Part shown: piece after piece, positions 1-10,379 of the stretch
How positions within the stretch are numbered: the first letter of the stretch is position 1
How the letters are laid out: each line of letters opens with the position of its first letter
NCBI GenBank assembly: GCA_016081115.2
Contig: JABTTQ020000188.1
Location: 310,001 to 374,000 of the forward strand
Source: Rehmannia glutinosa
Lineage: Eukaryota; Streptophyta; Magnoliopsida; Lamiales; Orobanchaceae
Length of the DNA stretch: 64,000 bases
Reading direction: 5' to 3'
Notes under the pieces: generated by a model
The model's database searches: none
What the model saw: the letters and a program-made list of their open reading frames with translations, nothing else
Told to the model about the DNA's origin: nothing
Translations under genes and position numbers: made by a program

Positions 1-30
1 ATATATATATATATATATATACACAAAAAC

Positions 31-120
31 TTGCGTGAGACCGTCTCACGGATCTAGTCCCGTGAGACGGAGCCCCATTCAATAATAAACCCAGACCCGC
101 CTGCCCACCCGCACGCCCCA
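31..120 (+). repeat. Left terminal inverted repeat of the MULE
   Basis: Positions 41-70 are a 30 bp near-palindrome: CCGTCTCACGGATCT on the left arm and the complementary arm to 70, with one mismatch. It is followed by AGCCCCATT. The same order is found inverted at 9113-9165. Beyond about 85 the arm is rich in CCCGCC and CCCACC and pairs only roughly with the right arm. Confidence 0.85.
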
Positions 121-848
121 AACTTGCTAACCTGCTGAAACCCCCCCAAACCCGCTGAACCCGCCCCATTCACAAAAAACAACTCTATTTTCCCTCCCAA
201 GTTTTTGTGTTCCCTTTAACCATTTCTTTCCATATTTCTCCCCTGTTTCATCACTCTCGCACAAATTCGAATTCTTCTTCGATTTCTCTCTGATTTCTGC
301 TCAATTTTGCTGCGATTCCTCAATTTGTCAATTGGTAAGTTATTTTTTCCATTTTTCTTTAGTTTTTTATGGTTTTTTCTTCCAGTTTTCTTCAGTTTTT
401 AGTTCAGCTTTTTGTTGCGCTTTTTTAAGGTTTGGTGCAGTTTCTTCCCATTTTCTTCATTTATCTTCCATTTTTTGTTCAGTGTTTTCTTGTTTTAGAG
501 GTTTTATGTTCTCATTTTGTTTAGGGTTGGTGTTCAGGGGTTGGTGTTGGTGTTGGTGTTGATTTTTTTTCCATTTTTTTCATTTTTCTTCCGTGTTTTG
601 TTCAGTTTCAATTCTTTCTTGTGTTAGGGTTGTTATGTTCTCAATTTTGTTTAGGGTTTATGAGTTTTTTATGCGAAATTCATTTTAGTGTTCATAAAGT
701 AGTCATGTTAATTTCTTCTTATTAGATTTACATATTTTCAGCGTTTTAATCTGTGGTTTTTTTTTTTTTTTTATGTTTTCGCAGTTGTAAACTAAAAAAA
801 GTTTGTGCACATTTCCTTCAGTCTGCCATTTATATATTTCTCTGTGGT
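121..848 (+). other. Left arm of the MULE: T-rich leader region of the Ulp1-like gene
   Basis: No credible coding sequence is present. It is very T-rich with repeated TTTTTTCCATTTTTCTTC and GTTTAGGGTT phrases, including a small GGTGTT run at 537-560. It lies between the TIR and the first ATG of the protease gene, so it most likely acts as promoter, leader and possibly a leader intron. That role is inferred from position only. Confidence 0.5.
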
Positions 849-1254
849 TATGGAAGGAGATCCTAAAATACCTCGTATTCGTATCCCGATTGTCCCGGAG
901 ATAGGGTATTACAAAATGATGGCACACAAGATGGTTTCTCCTATAAAAAAGAAACTCGTGCCGAGAAAAGAAAAAGTTATTCCTGAAAAAAGGAAAGCTA
1001 AGGAAAATGAAAATATTCAAGCGAAAGATTCAAATCATATTCCAAATAATAGAAAAGTACCACAAAAGGCTGAAAAAGAAGAGGAAGATAAAAATAGGTA
1101 TAGTCATTGTTTAATGCATGATTATATTGTGTTGTTTTGATGTTTCTGTGTTAATTTGTTTGATTATATTTACTGTTGCATTGGAGATGATAGGAAAAGC
1201 TCTGATGTGGAGGTACACGTAGAGAAAAGGCGAAAACCCAGGTAACATATACTT

Positions 1255-1970
1255 TCATACAGGAGTATCACTTTTCATGTGAAACGTATCACTTTTTGTG
1301 TTGAAAGTATCACTTTCTGTGTTAAAAGTATCACATAACTGAGTATCACTTTTAACATATTTTCTGTGTTATGGAAATACTTTCATATAGAAGTATCACT
1401 TTCTGTGTTAAAAGTATCACTTTTCCTGTTGAAAGTATCACATAACTAAGTATCACTTTTAACATACTTTCATATAGAAGTATCACTTTATGTGTTAAAG
1501 GTATCACTTTCTGTATTAAAAGTATCACTTAACTGAGTATCACTTTTAACATATTTTCTGTGTTATGAGAAATACTTTTATGTAGAAGTATCACTTTTCA
1601 TGTGAAAAGTATCACTTTCTGTGTTAAAAGTATCACTTTTCCTGTTAAAAGTATCACATAATTGAGTATCACTTTTAACATACTTTCATATAGAAGTATC
1701 ACTTTATGTGTTAAAAGTATCACTTTTTGTGTTAAAAGTATCAATTTTCCTGTGAAAAATATCACATAACTGAGTCTCACTTTTAACATACTTTCATATA
1801 GAAGTATCACTTTTCATGTTAAAAGTATCACTTTATGTATTAAAAGTATCACTTAACTGAGTATCACTTTTAACATATATTCTGTGTTATGAGAAATACT
1901 TTCATATAGAAGTATCATTTTTCATGTGAAAAGTATCACTTTCTGTGTTAAAAGTATCACTCTTTATGTG
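1255..1970 (+). repeat. Minisatellite of AAAGTATCACTTTT units in an Ulp1-gene intron
   Basis: The intron between exons 2 and 3 is almost entirely built of variants of AAAAGTATCACTTTT separated by spacers such as CTGTGTT, CATGTG and CATAACTGAG. Landmarks recur about 324 bp apart (1440 and 1764, 1528 and 1853, 1561 and 1887), so there is a higher-order unit of about 324 bp present roughly twice. Confidence 0.85.
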
Positions 1971-2989
1971 TTGCAGAGACTTCATCAGCCAATGTAAACC
2001 TCAAGATTTATGTGAGTTTCTGAAAAAATTAACTGATAGACAAAAAGCTGATGTTGTCGAGTATAGGATTTGGAGGTTTTTGAGTCTTCGATCGATTCAA
2101 CATTTCCTATGGGTACCGTTAAAAATCGGTGAAGAATTTTAATGGTACCAGTCGGATGTTGAAATTCGATGATACGAGTTTTATTGTCACATCAGATGAC
2201 ATATGTGATCTTTTTTTATTGCCCAAGAAAGTTGGGAATGATGTTAAGGAATTGGATCGGGGAGAGTATGTTGGGTTGATTGTTGAGTCGAAGGAGAAGT
2301 ATGACATTGACGGGGAATGTTTGGTGTATAAGGTTAAGAATGTGATTGAGAGTAGGTTAGTAGATGATGGCGATGACTTTAAGTGACTTTTTGTAATTTC
2401 TTCGCTTATCTTCTTTTTTTGACTCGAGGACAAATCGGAAAGTCGACTTGTATGCGATTATATCATTCATTGATGTGGAGAAAATAGGGGATTATGACTG
2501 GTGTTTGTATGTTTTAAAAGGTTGTGCACATGGGTGGATAAATACAATAGGAACCCCAGGAGCTAAATATATCGGTGGGCGTGTTTAGATTTTATTGTTT
2601 TTGTATTTCCATAGATTGAAGTGGCGGGGGAAACGCATTTGAACCATTCAAACTACCGTTGATATCTCATTGACGTCTAATAAGTGAGGAAAAGAATAAA
2701 GCAAGAAAGCTCTATTGTTGTGCTAGGATAGAGTGAATGGGTAACGGATACATACCCTGTTTGCTTGAGAAATAAATGCACGGTTGAGAAAAGAGGGAGT
2801 TGGAAAAAATGAGACAAGTGGAAAAAATATGGTCGACAAAAGAGAGTTGGGAAAAATGCGGACGAATAGGATGAACAAGAAGATGTTCAACTTGGTAATG
2901 ATGAGTATATAAATTTGAAACTTTGAAGGGGAAGGAGCTCGCGATGACGAGGTGCGGAAGATGGCTAGGGATGTAAGTTCATTTAAAGT

Positions 2990-3160
2990 ATCGTTTTACT
3001 TGAAGGGAAGAGTATCACTTTTCATGTGAAAAATATCACTTTTTACTTGAAAAGTATCACTTTTCACTTGAAAAGTATTACTAATCACTGTAATACTTGG
3101 AAGTGAAAAGTATCACTTTTCCATGTGAAAAGTATCACTTTTCATGTCAAATATTAACGA
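2990..3160 (+). repeat. Second array of AAAGTATCACTTTT units, in an Ulp1-gene intron
   Basis: About eight variants of the motif occur between coding pieces of the protease gene, with spacers CATGTG and CACTTG. Orientation is the same as in the large array. Smaller groups also occur at about 3985-4040 and 4460-4580, again between exons. Confidence 0.8.
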
Positions 3161-5021
3161 TTTCTTCTTATTTTTGTAGAATGTTCATAAGGATTTTTTG
3201 ATGTGCAATAGAAATTTTAATCTTGTGACACAATTCCACATGGACGAGTTCAGAAAATTGAAAATTGAGATGACGCAAGAGAAGCAAGAGAAGAAAGATA
3301 CGATTTCATCTCCTTTTCGTCAATCTCGAAAGCCGATTCTTCTCGGACTTCGAAGGTGCACGAGTTGATTGATAAAGCTGTTGAAAACTTTAAATTGATG
3401 AAGAATTTGGCAGCTCAAATGCCAAATTTTGAGCTCCTTACCCCGGAGGATATGTCTGAAAAAGCTGGTGAGGAAGAGGAAGATTCAGGCAAACAAGTGG
3501 GGGAAGAAGTGGTGAAGAAGTTGGTGAAGAAGTCGGCGAAGAAGTTGGGGATGGAGAAGCAGAAGAGGATGCTAGAATACTGGAGGAACCATGGCCTATT
3601 GATCCAAAGGCTGAATTCAAGTCCATTTTCATGAAAAAACAGAAAAGCAGCCTCAAATTCTTGTGCATGAAGAAGTAAGATATTGTTGATTATTGCTTTT
3701 TCAATCGCCAAAAATTTATCGGGTATGTAAATTGTTTTTATAAATTACCTTTAATTCCTAGTTCAAATCCATTTTCTTGTTTTATTAATTGTTTTTAATT
3801 TTCGGTTCAAACGCTTTCGCACATCTTTGGGGGTTTTATATTGCATTTAACGATGGCATTATGGCGTGCACGACTCAATGATGATCCACATAAGCATCAT
3901 AGACACATGGGCTATGTTGCTTAACAAAATACCAGCAACGAACTGCTTTTACTTCCATGCTCAACATTCTGTAAGTTTTATTTAAAAGTGTCATTTTATG
4001 CTTTAAAAGTATCAATTTTAATCTTAAAAGTATCACACTTCTGCAATAGATGTACCTTGGAAAGCTTTTCATTGGAGATAAAGGGCAGGATAACAGTAAA
4101 AATTTGAGAGATTGTTGGAATCATTGGATCTCAGGTGGAAACAGCCGAGACCTCAGCACCATGGATTTCGTAAGAATATATTTCCTGTTTTGCTTTGGAA
4201 TTTAGCTTTTCTTCTTATAAAATGCAGATTTTTGTCCTGGTTTTCTTCTTAAAAATGCAGATTTTTGTGTCAATTTGCTACATGCAACATTATATCTGTG
4301 TTGTCATCAACTTTGTTGATGAAAAAGTGCAATATCTGGATAATTTGGTACATCATGAAGATATTGCTCCTGACTATTTTAGTCTAGCAAAATTGGTGGT
4401 AAATTATTTAGTTGATGTTATTATTGATGTCAGTTTTCATGTTATTATTTGTTAAATTTTGAAGTGAAAAGTATTACTTTTTAAGTAAAAAGTATCACAT
4501 TTCACTTGAAAAGTATTACTCATTATTTGTTATACTTTGAAGTGAAAAGTATCACTCTTCATATGAAAAGTATCAGTGTTACTCATTATTGTGATTTCTC
4601 TTTTTTTTTTTTTTCAAAGAAAGAGAAATGCGCATTTTCTTGAAGGAGAAAAAAACACCCTAAAAATTTGATGATGTTGCAAAATATGTATTTGAGAATG
4701 TCAAATTTCCATGGCAAAGAAAACTAACCAACATTGGATCGTGGTGTTTTCTTAATGCAACACATGGAAAATTTCCGGGGGCTTGTTTACTCGGGAACAG
4801 ATTTGCGTAAGGTATAAATGTTTTTGCTAGTTATAAAATTAGATTAGATTTTTCAAAAATATTTCTTTTACGTTAGTTTTATCTTGTTTTCATTGAAGGT
4901 TGGTGAACAACGCAAATTAAGGGCTTCTTATTGTGCAAGGATTGTTCTCAGTCGGTGGAATGAATTAAGAGTGCAAGTTGAGAATGATGCAATTGAATTT
5001 ATAAATCAACAAGCCGATTAA

Positions 5022-5928
5022 TGTATGTATAGGGCTCGGTAGAGAATGAAACATATTTGGTTTGGTGCAAGTCGAGAAGAATTGTTTCTAATTTTTTTGC
5101 ATGTATAAATTAGTTTGGTGCAAGTTACATTGAAGGTATGAATAGTATTTTGGTCTATCTTTTTGGTTGTATGATTTTTTGGGAAGATGACGGAAAAGTT
5201 ATTTTCATATTTTGTAATTTGGTGTGTGGTTGTGAATAAACACATTTGTAAAGTTCGAGCTTTCGTTGCGTATTGAAATATGAGCTCATTAGAGTATCAT
5301 TGTGTTTTAAAAGTATAGTTGTTTGTGTTAAAAGTATCCCCTTTTGTTAAAAATTTATCGTTTGTTGTGTTAAAAGTATCACCATCATTTATAAGTTTGT
5401 ATACTAAAACAACTAATAAATAATCGAGGATTAGGAGTATCGCTTTTTTAAAAAAATTATCGTTTTTGGGTTAAAAGTATCACTTATTGTTAAAAAGTAT
5501 CATCTCATGAAAGTGTAGTTTTCCATTCGAAAAGTATCACCTTTTGGGTTAAAAGTATAACTTTTTGTTACAAAAGTATCGTTTTTTGGGTTAAAAGTAT
5601 CATTTTTTTGTTAAAAAAGTATCATCTCATTAAAGTATAGCTTTCTATTGGAAAAGTATCACCTTTTGGGGTTAAAAGTATCACTTTTTGTTAAAAAAGT
5701 ATCATCTCATTAAAGTATAGTTCTCCATTGGAAAAGTATCGCCTTTTGGGTTAAAAGTATCATTTTTTGGGTTAAAGGTATCACCATCATTTATATATCT
5801 TGAAGCTAACGAATTCAATAATAAAAAGCTGAAGAATTCAATACTAAAAAGCTGAAGAATTCAATACTGAAAACAATAGGAATACTTTCATGTTTTTATG
5901 CAAAAACAATTACTAAAATAATCGAGGA
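5022..5928. repeat. Intergenic region between the two MULE genes with GTATCAC repeats
   Basis: It contains the 3' ends of both convergent genes. 5290-5790 is an array of TTAAAAGTATCACTTTTTGTT-type units including CATCTCATTAAAGTATAG blocks at about 50-100 bp spacing. A short direct repeat AAAGCTGAAGAATTCAATA occurs at about 5825 and 5845. No protein is supported. Confidence 0.7.
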
Positions 5929-8200
5929 TTATGAGTCTTTGAACCAAACTCCTTGGATGGATGTAGCTTGTTGTATCACTACTTTTCTTCTTCTTGTTTT
6001 TCTATTGAAAATGCCCTTGATCCTTTGCCTTATCCCATTTGTAACTGAACGTGTAGGATCCAGTATACTGTTAGAAGAATTAGAAACCTCATGTTGATCC
6101 GTAGAATTCAGTGTATTCATCAACGCATCAACAACTAAAGAATCCCTATTGTATCCATCTTCGACGATTCTTCTCGCCTCCTCGTTGTCTTGGCATTTTA
6201 GAATAAGATTATAATAGTTTCGTGTCATTTCATGCCGCAAGAGAACACAATCCTTCGGTTTGTGAGAACTTTCAGCCATCTTATTGAACTTTCCCCACAA
6301 CTCTATTTTGACAAATTTTGTCCATCTTTTGACAATGTAACACTCATGAATCTTGGAGATATAATGCATATGAAATACTCTTAAGCTATGACAACAGAGT
6401 AAACCACGCTCCTCAAATTTCTTACAAGAACAGTTTATGAGCATATTTAAACAATCATACACCACACGATGACAAAGAACCCCCATCACTTGGCAATGAA
6501 ATGTCATAAACCATGATGTTTTCTTCAACACGCACAATGATGCATTCAAGAGAGATACTTTAAATAAACTCACTCTCAAACTCTTTAAAACGGGTCAATG
6601 TATATACCTTAGTAGCATGTTTCCACATTCCATCAATGGTAGTACGGATGTCGGAATTGATCTTGAGCATCGGAATTCGTTTTCTTTTTCATTGTTCCTC
6701 CAACGCTTTAATGTTCCTTGGAAAATTCCATAAAATTGATCGAGTTGTTGTTTTCTTTACATTGAATCTTATTGCGCTGTTTGTACTCTCACTCCTTTGT
6801 GAAGATAATATTCCCAGGAAAAAATATCATTGCTTAATGAAGTACACAATTTCTCCTTCAAATTATACATGCGCGAAACCAAGAATCATTATGCAATTCA
6901 TACTCTGAAATCATTGAATTCCGCAAGTTTCAAAGTCTCTTTCATCAACACAACTAGTCAAACATCTATTGAATGTTTCTTTAAAAGAATTATTTTTTTC
7001 AAATGTCTAAACCGACTTATAGCATTGGTGAAGGTGCCACAGGACATAGTTTGTGCCTTGTTTGAGGAAAAACGCACGGAAGAAAGAATACAAAATTAAG
7101 CATATATGTTTTGAGGGAAAAGTATCGATTTTCAAGTTAAAGTATCACTTTTATAGCTAAAAGTATCACTTTTAGCTATAAAAGTATCACGACAAAAGTA
7201 TCGATTTTTTTCATAAAGTATTTACCTTTTCAATTGCATTGCTTATTGCTAGGTTTTGATCGGTGAACAAAGTTTACAGGACATTTTCCACCCATTGATT
7301 TTGTAAAGACTTGAAAAAGCCACTCAAATGATTGATTTTTCATCGATAAAAAAGCACACCCAAACATGACATTTTTCCGTGGTTGTTGACCCCAACAAAT
7401 GGCGCACAAATCAAATTATACTTATTTGTACGGTAAGTTGTGTCAAATACCAAAACATCACCATATATTTTCTAGTCTTCTTTCATCATACAATCTTTCC
7501 AAAATACATCGGATAATCTACCCATTTCATCCAATTTCACTCTAAAAAAGAAATCCTCCTCTTCGACATCTTGTTGATATAAGATATCAATTAACGTATG
7601 TGCATCACCACCTTCTATTGCTTTCATTTTCAATCTATTAAAAAAATCAAATGGACTTTCAAAGTATGACCAAGGCAGTGTTCTCCCCACATCGTGTACC
7701 ATATAATGGTACGATTAAGTGGCTTTCATCCCACAAGATATCATATCCTCAATAGCTTTGCCTTTTTCATTTGTAATGACTCTCTCGAGAATGATGTAGA
7801 TGGCTCCATTCCCTTCTTGTGAGTTGATGGTTGTGTTCCATAATATCTTTGAACTACCTCATAAAGCCCCTCTCCATTTAACTTTACTCTCATTGAAGCT
7901 TTACATCCGATCGTGTAACATTAGCCTTTTCTTTTAATTTGTAGATTGCTTAAATCCAATGAGAAGAACATACATAATATTTCTCAACGACAACTCTTGT
8001 TCAGTTTGTAGATTTTCTAGTAGTCGATTTTCGTACACTAAACCCAACAACACAAGCATGACGACAATACAACCGATGCATATCCTTAATTGTTTTTCTT
8101 TTTATATGGAGAAGACAACCACTCACATCAAACTCATTTTCATCTTCGTTATCACCTCCAAACCTCATTGAATTTCTTGATTTTATCATTGAAAAAGTGA
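5929..8200 (-). pseudogene. FAR1/FHY3-related MURA transposase of the MULE, decayed
   Basis: Reading on the minus strand, the FAR1 DNA-binding domain remnant is at about 7930-7700 (CKASMRVKLNGEGLYEVVQ). The DDE-type transposase core is at about 7480-6640. The first catalytic Asp sits in LVFDTTYRTNKYNLICAPFV, the second in FTDQNLAISNAIE after a one-base insertion, and the Glu in SQRSESTNSAIR. The SWIM zinc finger is at about 6520-6400 with CSCKKFEERGLLCCHSLRVF. The open 5929-6579 segment holds the SWIM domain and the C-terminal tail, which ends in a basic stretch (NRKTRRRK). An intron begins at 7225 (GTAAAT on minus) and contains the AAAGTATCACTTT motif. Several frameshifts break the rest. FAR1-type MULE transposases are the source of the light-signalling regulators FHY3 and FAR1, but the TIR context here favours a transposon gene. 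Confidence 0.85.
7110..7224. repeat. AAAGTATCACTTT units in the transposase intron
   Basis: Five or six copies of AAAAGTATCAC occur with TTTTAGCTATAAAAG spacers, between two coding pieces of the minus-strand transposase. The motif is in the same top-strand orientation as in the Ulp1 gene, so it runs antisense to the transposase. Confidence 0.75.
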
Positions 8201-8470
8201 TACTTTTCATTGAAAAAATGATATTGTTTACTAAAAAAGCAATACTTCAAAAATTGAAATGACAAAAATAAAGACATTACCTTGACTTCTTGGAGCATTA
8301 CATCACATGCATCCCCGTGTCAATTTTGATTTCATCACTAGAGTCAATAATTTACAACATCTAAATGCAATACTTTTGGTTAGAAATCGATACTTTTTAT
8401 TGAAAAGTGATACTTTTAGCTATAAAGTAATACTTTTAGTCTTAATGGAAGAAATCATACTTTCTTTGTC
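8190..8470 (-). repeat. Inverted-orientation motif cluster, AAAGTGATACTTTT
   Basis: GTGATACTTTT, GTAATACTTTTAG and GCAATACTTC units occur at 8198-8450. This is the reverse complement of the motif found in the left part of the element, so motif orientation flips on the right arm, as expected if the arms are inverted relative to each other. Confidence 0.7.
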
Positions 8471-8757
8471 AAACTCTTTTATATTGTCCATTTTTGTTCT
8501 TCAACAAAACCAACACAGAAGCTGGAAAAGAAAAAAATCATTAGAGAATAATAAGTTTTTTCATACAATAACAAACACCAACACCAACACCAATTTCATA
8601 CATATATTTAGCAACAAAAGGTAAATCGAAGAAGAATAATTTTACGTACCGTGTGAAACAATAAGAGAACGCGAGCTGAGGTTTATGTGTGTTGACGTCG
8701 AGGGAGGGGAGCTGAGATTTTATGTTCGTTGATGTCGAGAGAGAGAGAGAAAGAGAG

Positions 8758-8973
8758 AACACGAGCTAAGGTTTTTTCTTCTCTGTATTAATCGTTTCAT
8801 TGGATTCGAGCTGAGGGAGACGACTGCTAGAACACGAGCTAAGGTTTTTTCTTCTGTGTACAATGTTTCATTGGATTCGAGCTGAGGGAGACAACTGCTA
8901 GAACACGAGCTAAGGTTTTTTCTTCTATGTACACTATTTCATTGGATTCGAACTGAGGGAGACGACTGCTAGG
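8758..8973 (+). repeat. Tandem repeat, 3 units of about 72-73 bp
   Basis: The phrase AACACGAGCTAAGGTTTTTT starts at 8758, 8831 and 8903. Each copy is followed by CTTCT, a short variable stretch, CATTGGATTCGA and CTGAGGGAGACRACTGCTAG. It lies in the right arm of the MULE, just inside the TIR. Confidence 0.85.
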
Positions 8974-9049
8974 GCACGATTCAACGAGTATGGGCTTTTG
9001 CAGCGGCTGGGTCCTATTTTGCAGTGGGATGGGTCATATTTTAAAGTGG

Positions 9050-9165
9050 GTTGGGTCCTATTTTGTTGCAGCGGGTGGGTGGTCCTATTTTGCAGTGAGT
9101 GGGCGGGCGGGTTTTACTAAATGGGGCTCCGTCTCACGGATCTAGATCCGTGAGACGGTCTCACA
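9050..9165 (-). repeat. Right terminal inverted repeat of the MULE
   Basis: This is the inverse of the left end. Positions 9129-9158 form a perfect 30 bp palindrome (CCGTCTCACGGATCT and its exact complement). AATGGGGCT precedes it and TCTCACAAGAGAG follows. The inner arm contains repeated GGGTGGGTCCTATTTTGCAG units from about 8995. Confidence 0.85.
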
Positions 9166-9170
9166 AGAGA

Positions 9171-9570
9171 GTCTCTCTCATATATAAATATATATATATA
9201 TATATTATAGGATATGCATTCAATGGGTCTTCCCATTTGGGGTGAGTCCATAGGACCCAATCCTAACCATAGATTAATATTTTTGGGTGGTCCAGATTTT
9301 TAAGGGGGTTTAATATTTATTTTTTTGTTTCAACAACTAAGAAGGGTAGGGTGGTCATTTTACAATATAGAATCAGTTATTGAGATTTGATGAGATCTCA
9401 ATCACGTTCAATTTCTTTCCTTCTTTCATGCGACATGTGCTTTTGGTTTTTGAGTAACCCATATCCCTCATATTCATGTTTTTTTTCTCCAGCGTATTCT
9501 GTTGTTAACTGCATATGTAGTATAATTATATTGTATGTGTAATTTTATCATATATGTACTGTTGCATACG
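9171..9570. other. AT-rich spacer with TA microsatellite
   Basis: There is a TATATA run at about 9182-9206, then a phrase about GGGTCTTCCCATTTGGGGTG that looks like the edge of another repeat. No open reading frame or RNA gene is supported. Confidence 0.5.
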
Positions 9571-10065
9571 TAGTGTATATTTGTTGCTTATGTAGTATGG
9601 GGTTGTTGCTTATTATTTGCTTATGTAGTTAATGTATTTGTGTTGCGTATGTAGTGTATATTCGTTGCTTATGTAGTATGGGTTTGTTGCTTATGACTTG
9701 CTTATGTAGTTAATGTATTCGTAGTGCATACGTAGTGTATATTCGTTGCTTATATAGTATAAGCTTGTTGCTTATGACTTGCTTATGTAGTTAATATATC
9801 TGTGATGCATATGTAGTGTATATTCAGTGCTTATGTAGTATAGGCTTATTGCTTATGTAGTATGAGTTTGTTGCTTATGACTTGCTTATGTAGCTAGTGT
9901 ATCTGTGATGCATACGTAGTGTTGCTTATCTAGTATAAGCTTGTTGCTTATGTAGTATGAATTTGTTGCTTATGACTTGCTTATGTAGTTAATATATTCG
10001 TGGTGCATACATAGTGTATATTCGTTGCTTATGTAGTATAGGCTTGTTGCTTATGTAGTATGGGT
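9571..10065 (+). repeat. Minisatellite, about 81 bp unit, roughly 6 copies
   Basis: Units start with GTAGTGTATATTCGTTGCTT at about 9571, 9651, 9732 and 9813 (81 bp steps), then at longer steps near 9916 and 10013 where an extra GTTGCTTATGTAGTATG subunit is inserted. The subunit GCTTATGTAGT occurs more than a dozen times. Confidence 0.85.
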
Positions 10066-10332
10066 TTGTTTGGAAAAAAAAAAGACTACCTAATTTCTGA
10101 GAAACCAAAAACATAAAACAAAAGGACAGTTAGGTCGTTGGTGGTAAATAGAAACACACTAAATAGTTTTTTGCGTATGTCATTATCTTAATCCAATACC
10201 TGAAGGGCTGGGTAAATAGAGTAAATTTACAGAAGTTTCTATACTTAAGGAAGAAAGACAGAGAAAGAGTTGATAATTTAGTTATCCCATAGAGAAAATA
10301 GGGAAATTTGCAATTTTGATCCCGTCCATAAC
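10066..10332. other. Unassigned sequence left of the LINE
   Basis: No gene is seen. It ends with GCAATTTTGATCCCGTCCAT directly before the 13-base T run that marks the LINE 3' end. Confidence 0.4.
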
Positions 10333-10379
10333 TTTTTTTTTTTTTGGAAATAAAGCTTCATTAAGGAACATGCAAATTA

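Larger units (their letters stand above)
849..5021 (+). pseudogene. Ulp1-like cysteine protease gene (C48 family) of the MULE, decayed
   Basis: A multi-exon gene. Exon 1 is about 849-1097 (lysine-rich, starting MEGDPKIPRIRI), exon 2 about 1187-1241, and exon 3 starts at 1977 after TTGCAG. Exon 3 carries the domain found upstream of Ulp1 in plant transposons (residues DDICDLFLLPKKVGND near 2195, then LYAIISFIDVEK near 2450), with a frameshift near 2130. A lysine- and glutamate-rich linker lies at 3180-3640. The protease core follows: DTWAMLLNK near 3900, the His box MQHYICVVINF near 4280, the Asp in QYLDN, and the Cys box near 4740. The last exon (about 4898-5021) reads GEQRKLRASYCARIVLSRW and ends in TAA. 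In the Cys box the expected DCGVF reads DRGVF, and the frame shifts just upstream, so activity is lost. The family cleaves SUMO or ubiquitin-like conjugates; its role in transposition is not known. Confidence 0.75.
31..9165. mobile_element. Composite MULE (Mutator-like DNA transposon) with Ulp1-like and FAR1-like genes
   Basis: The two ends are inverted copies of each other. The left end (about 31-120) and the right end (about 9050-9165) share GTGAGACCGTCTCACGGATC, then the GAGACGGAGCCCCATT stretch, then a CCCGCC-rich inner arm that pairs more loosely. Inside are two convergent, intron-containing genes: an Ulp1-like protease gene on + (849-5021) and an FAR1/MURA-type transposase on - (about 8200-5929). 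Plant MULEs that carry Ulp1 genes and MULEs of the FAR1 family are established types. The flanks are AT dinucleotide runs, so a 9 bp target duplication cannot be read. Frameshifts in both genes indicate that the copy is not autonomous now. Confidence 0.85.

Noticed and set aside
332..562. Open frame of 76 codons in the MULE left arm
   Set aside because: Composed almost only of Phe, Ser, Cys and Leu from T-rich low-complexity DNA; no conserved features.
1598..1810. Minus-strand open frame with repeated VILLTQKVILL peptides
   Set aside because: A by-product of the AAAGTATCAC intron repeat; the apparent hydrophobic protein repeats simply mirror the DNA repeat.
9571..10065. Candidate CRISPR-like array
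   Set aside because: Repeats are contiguous and degenerate with no unique spacers of equal size, in a eukaryotic genome; it is a minisatellite.
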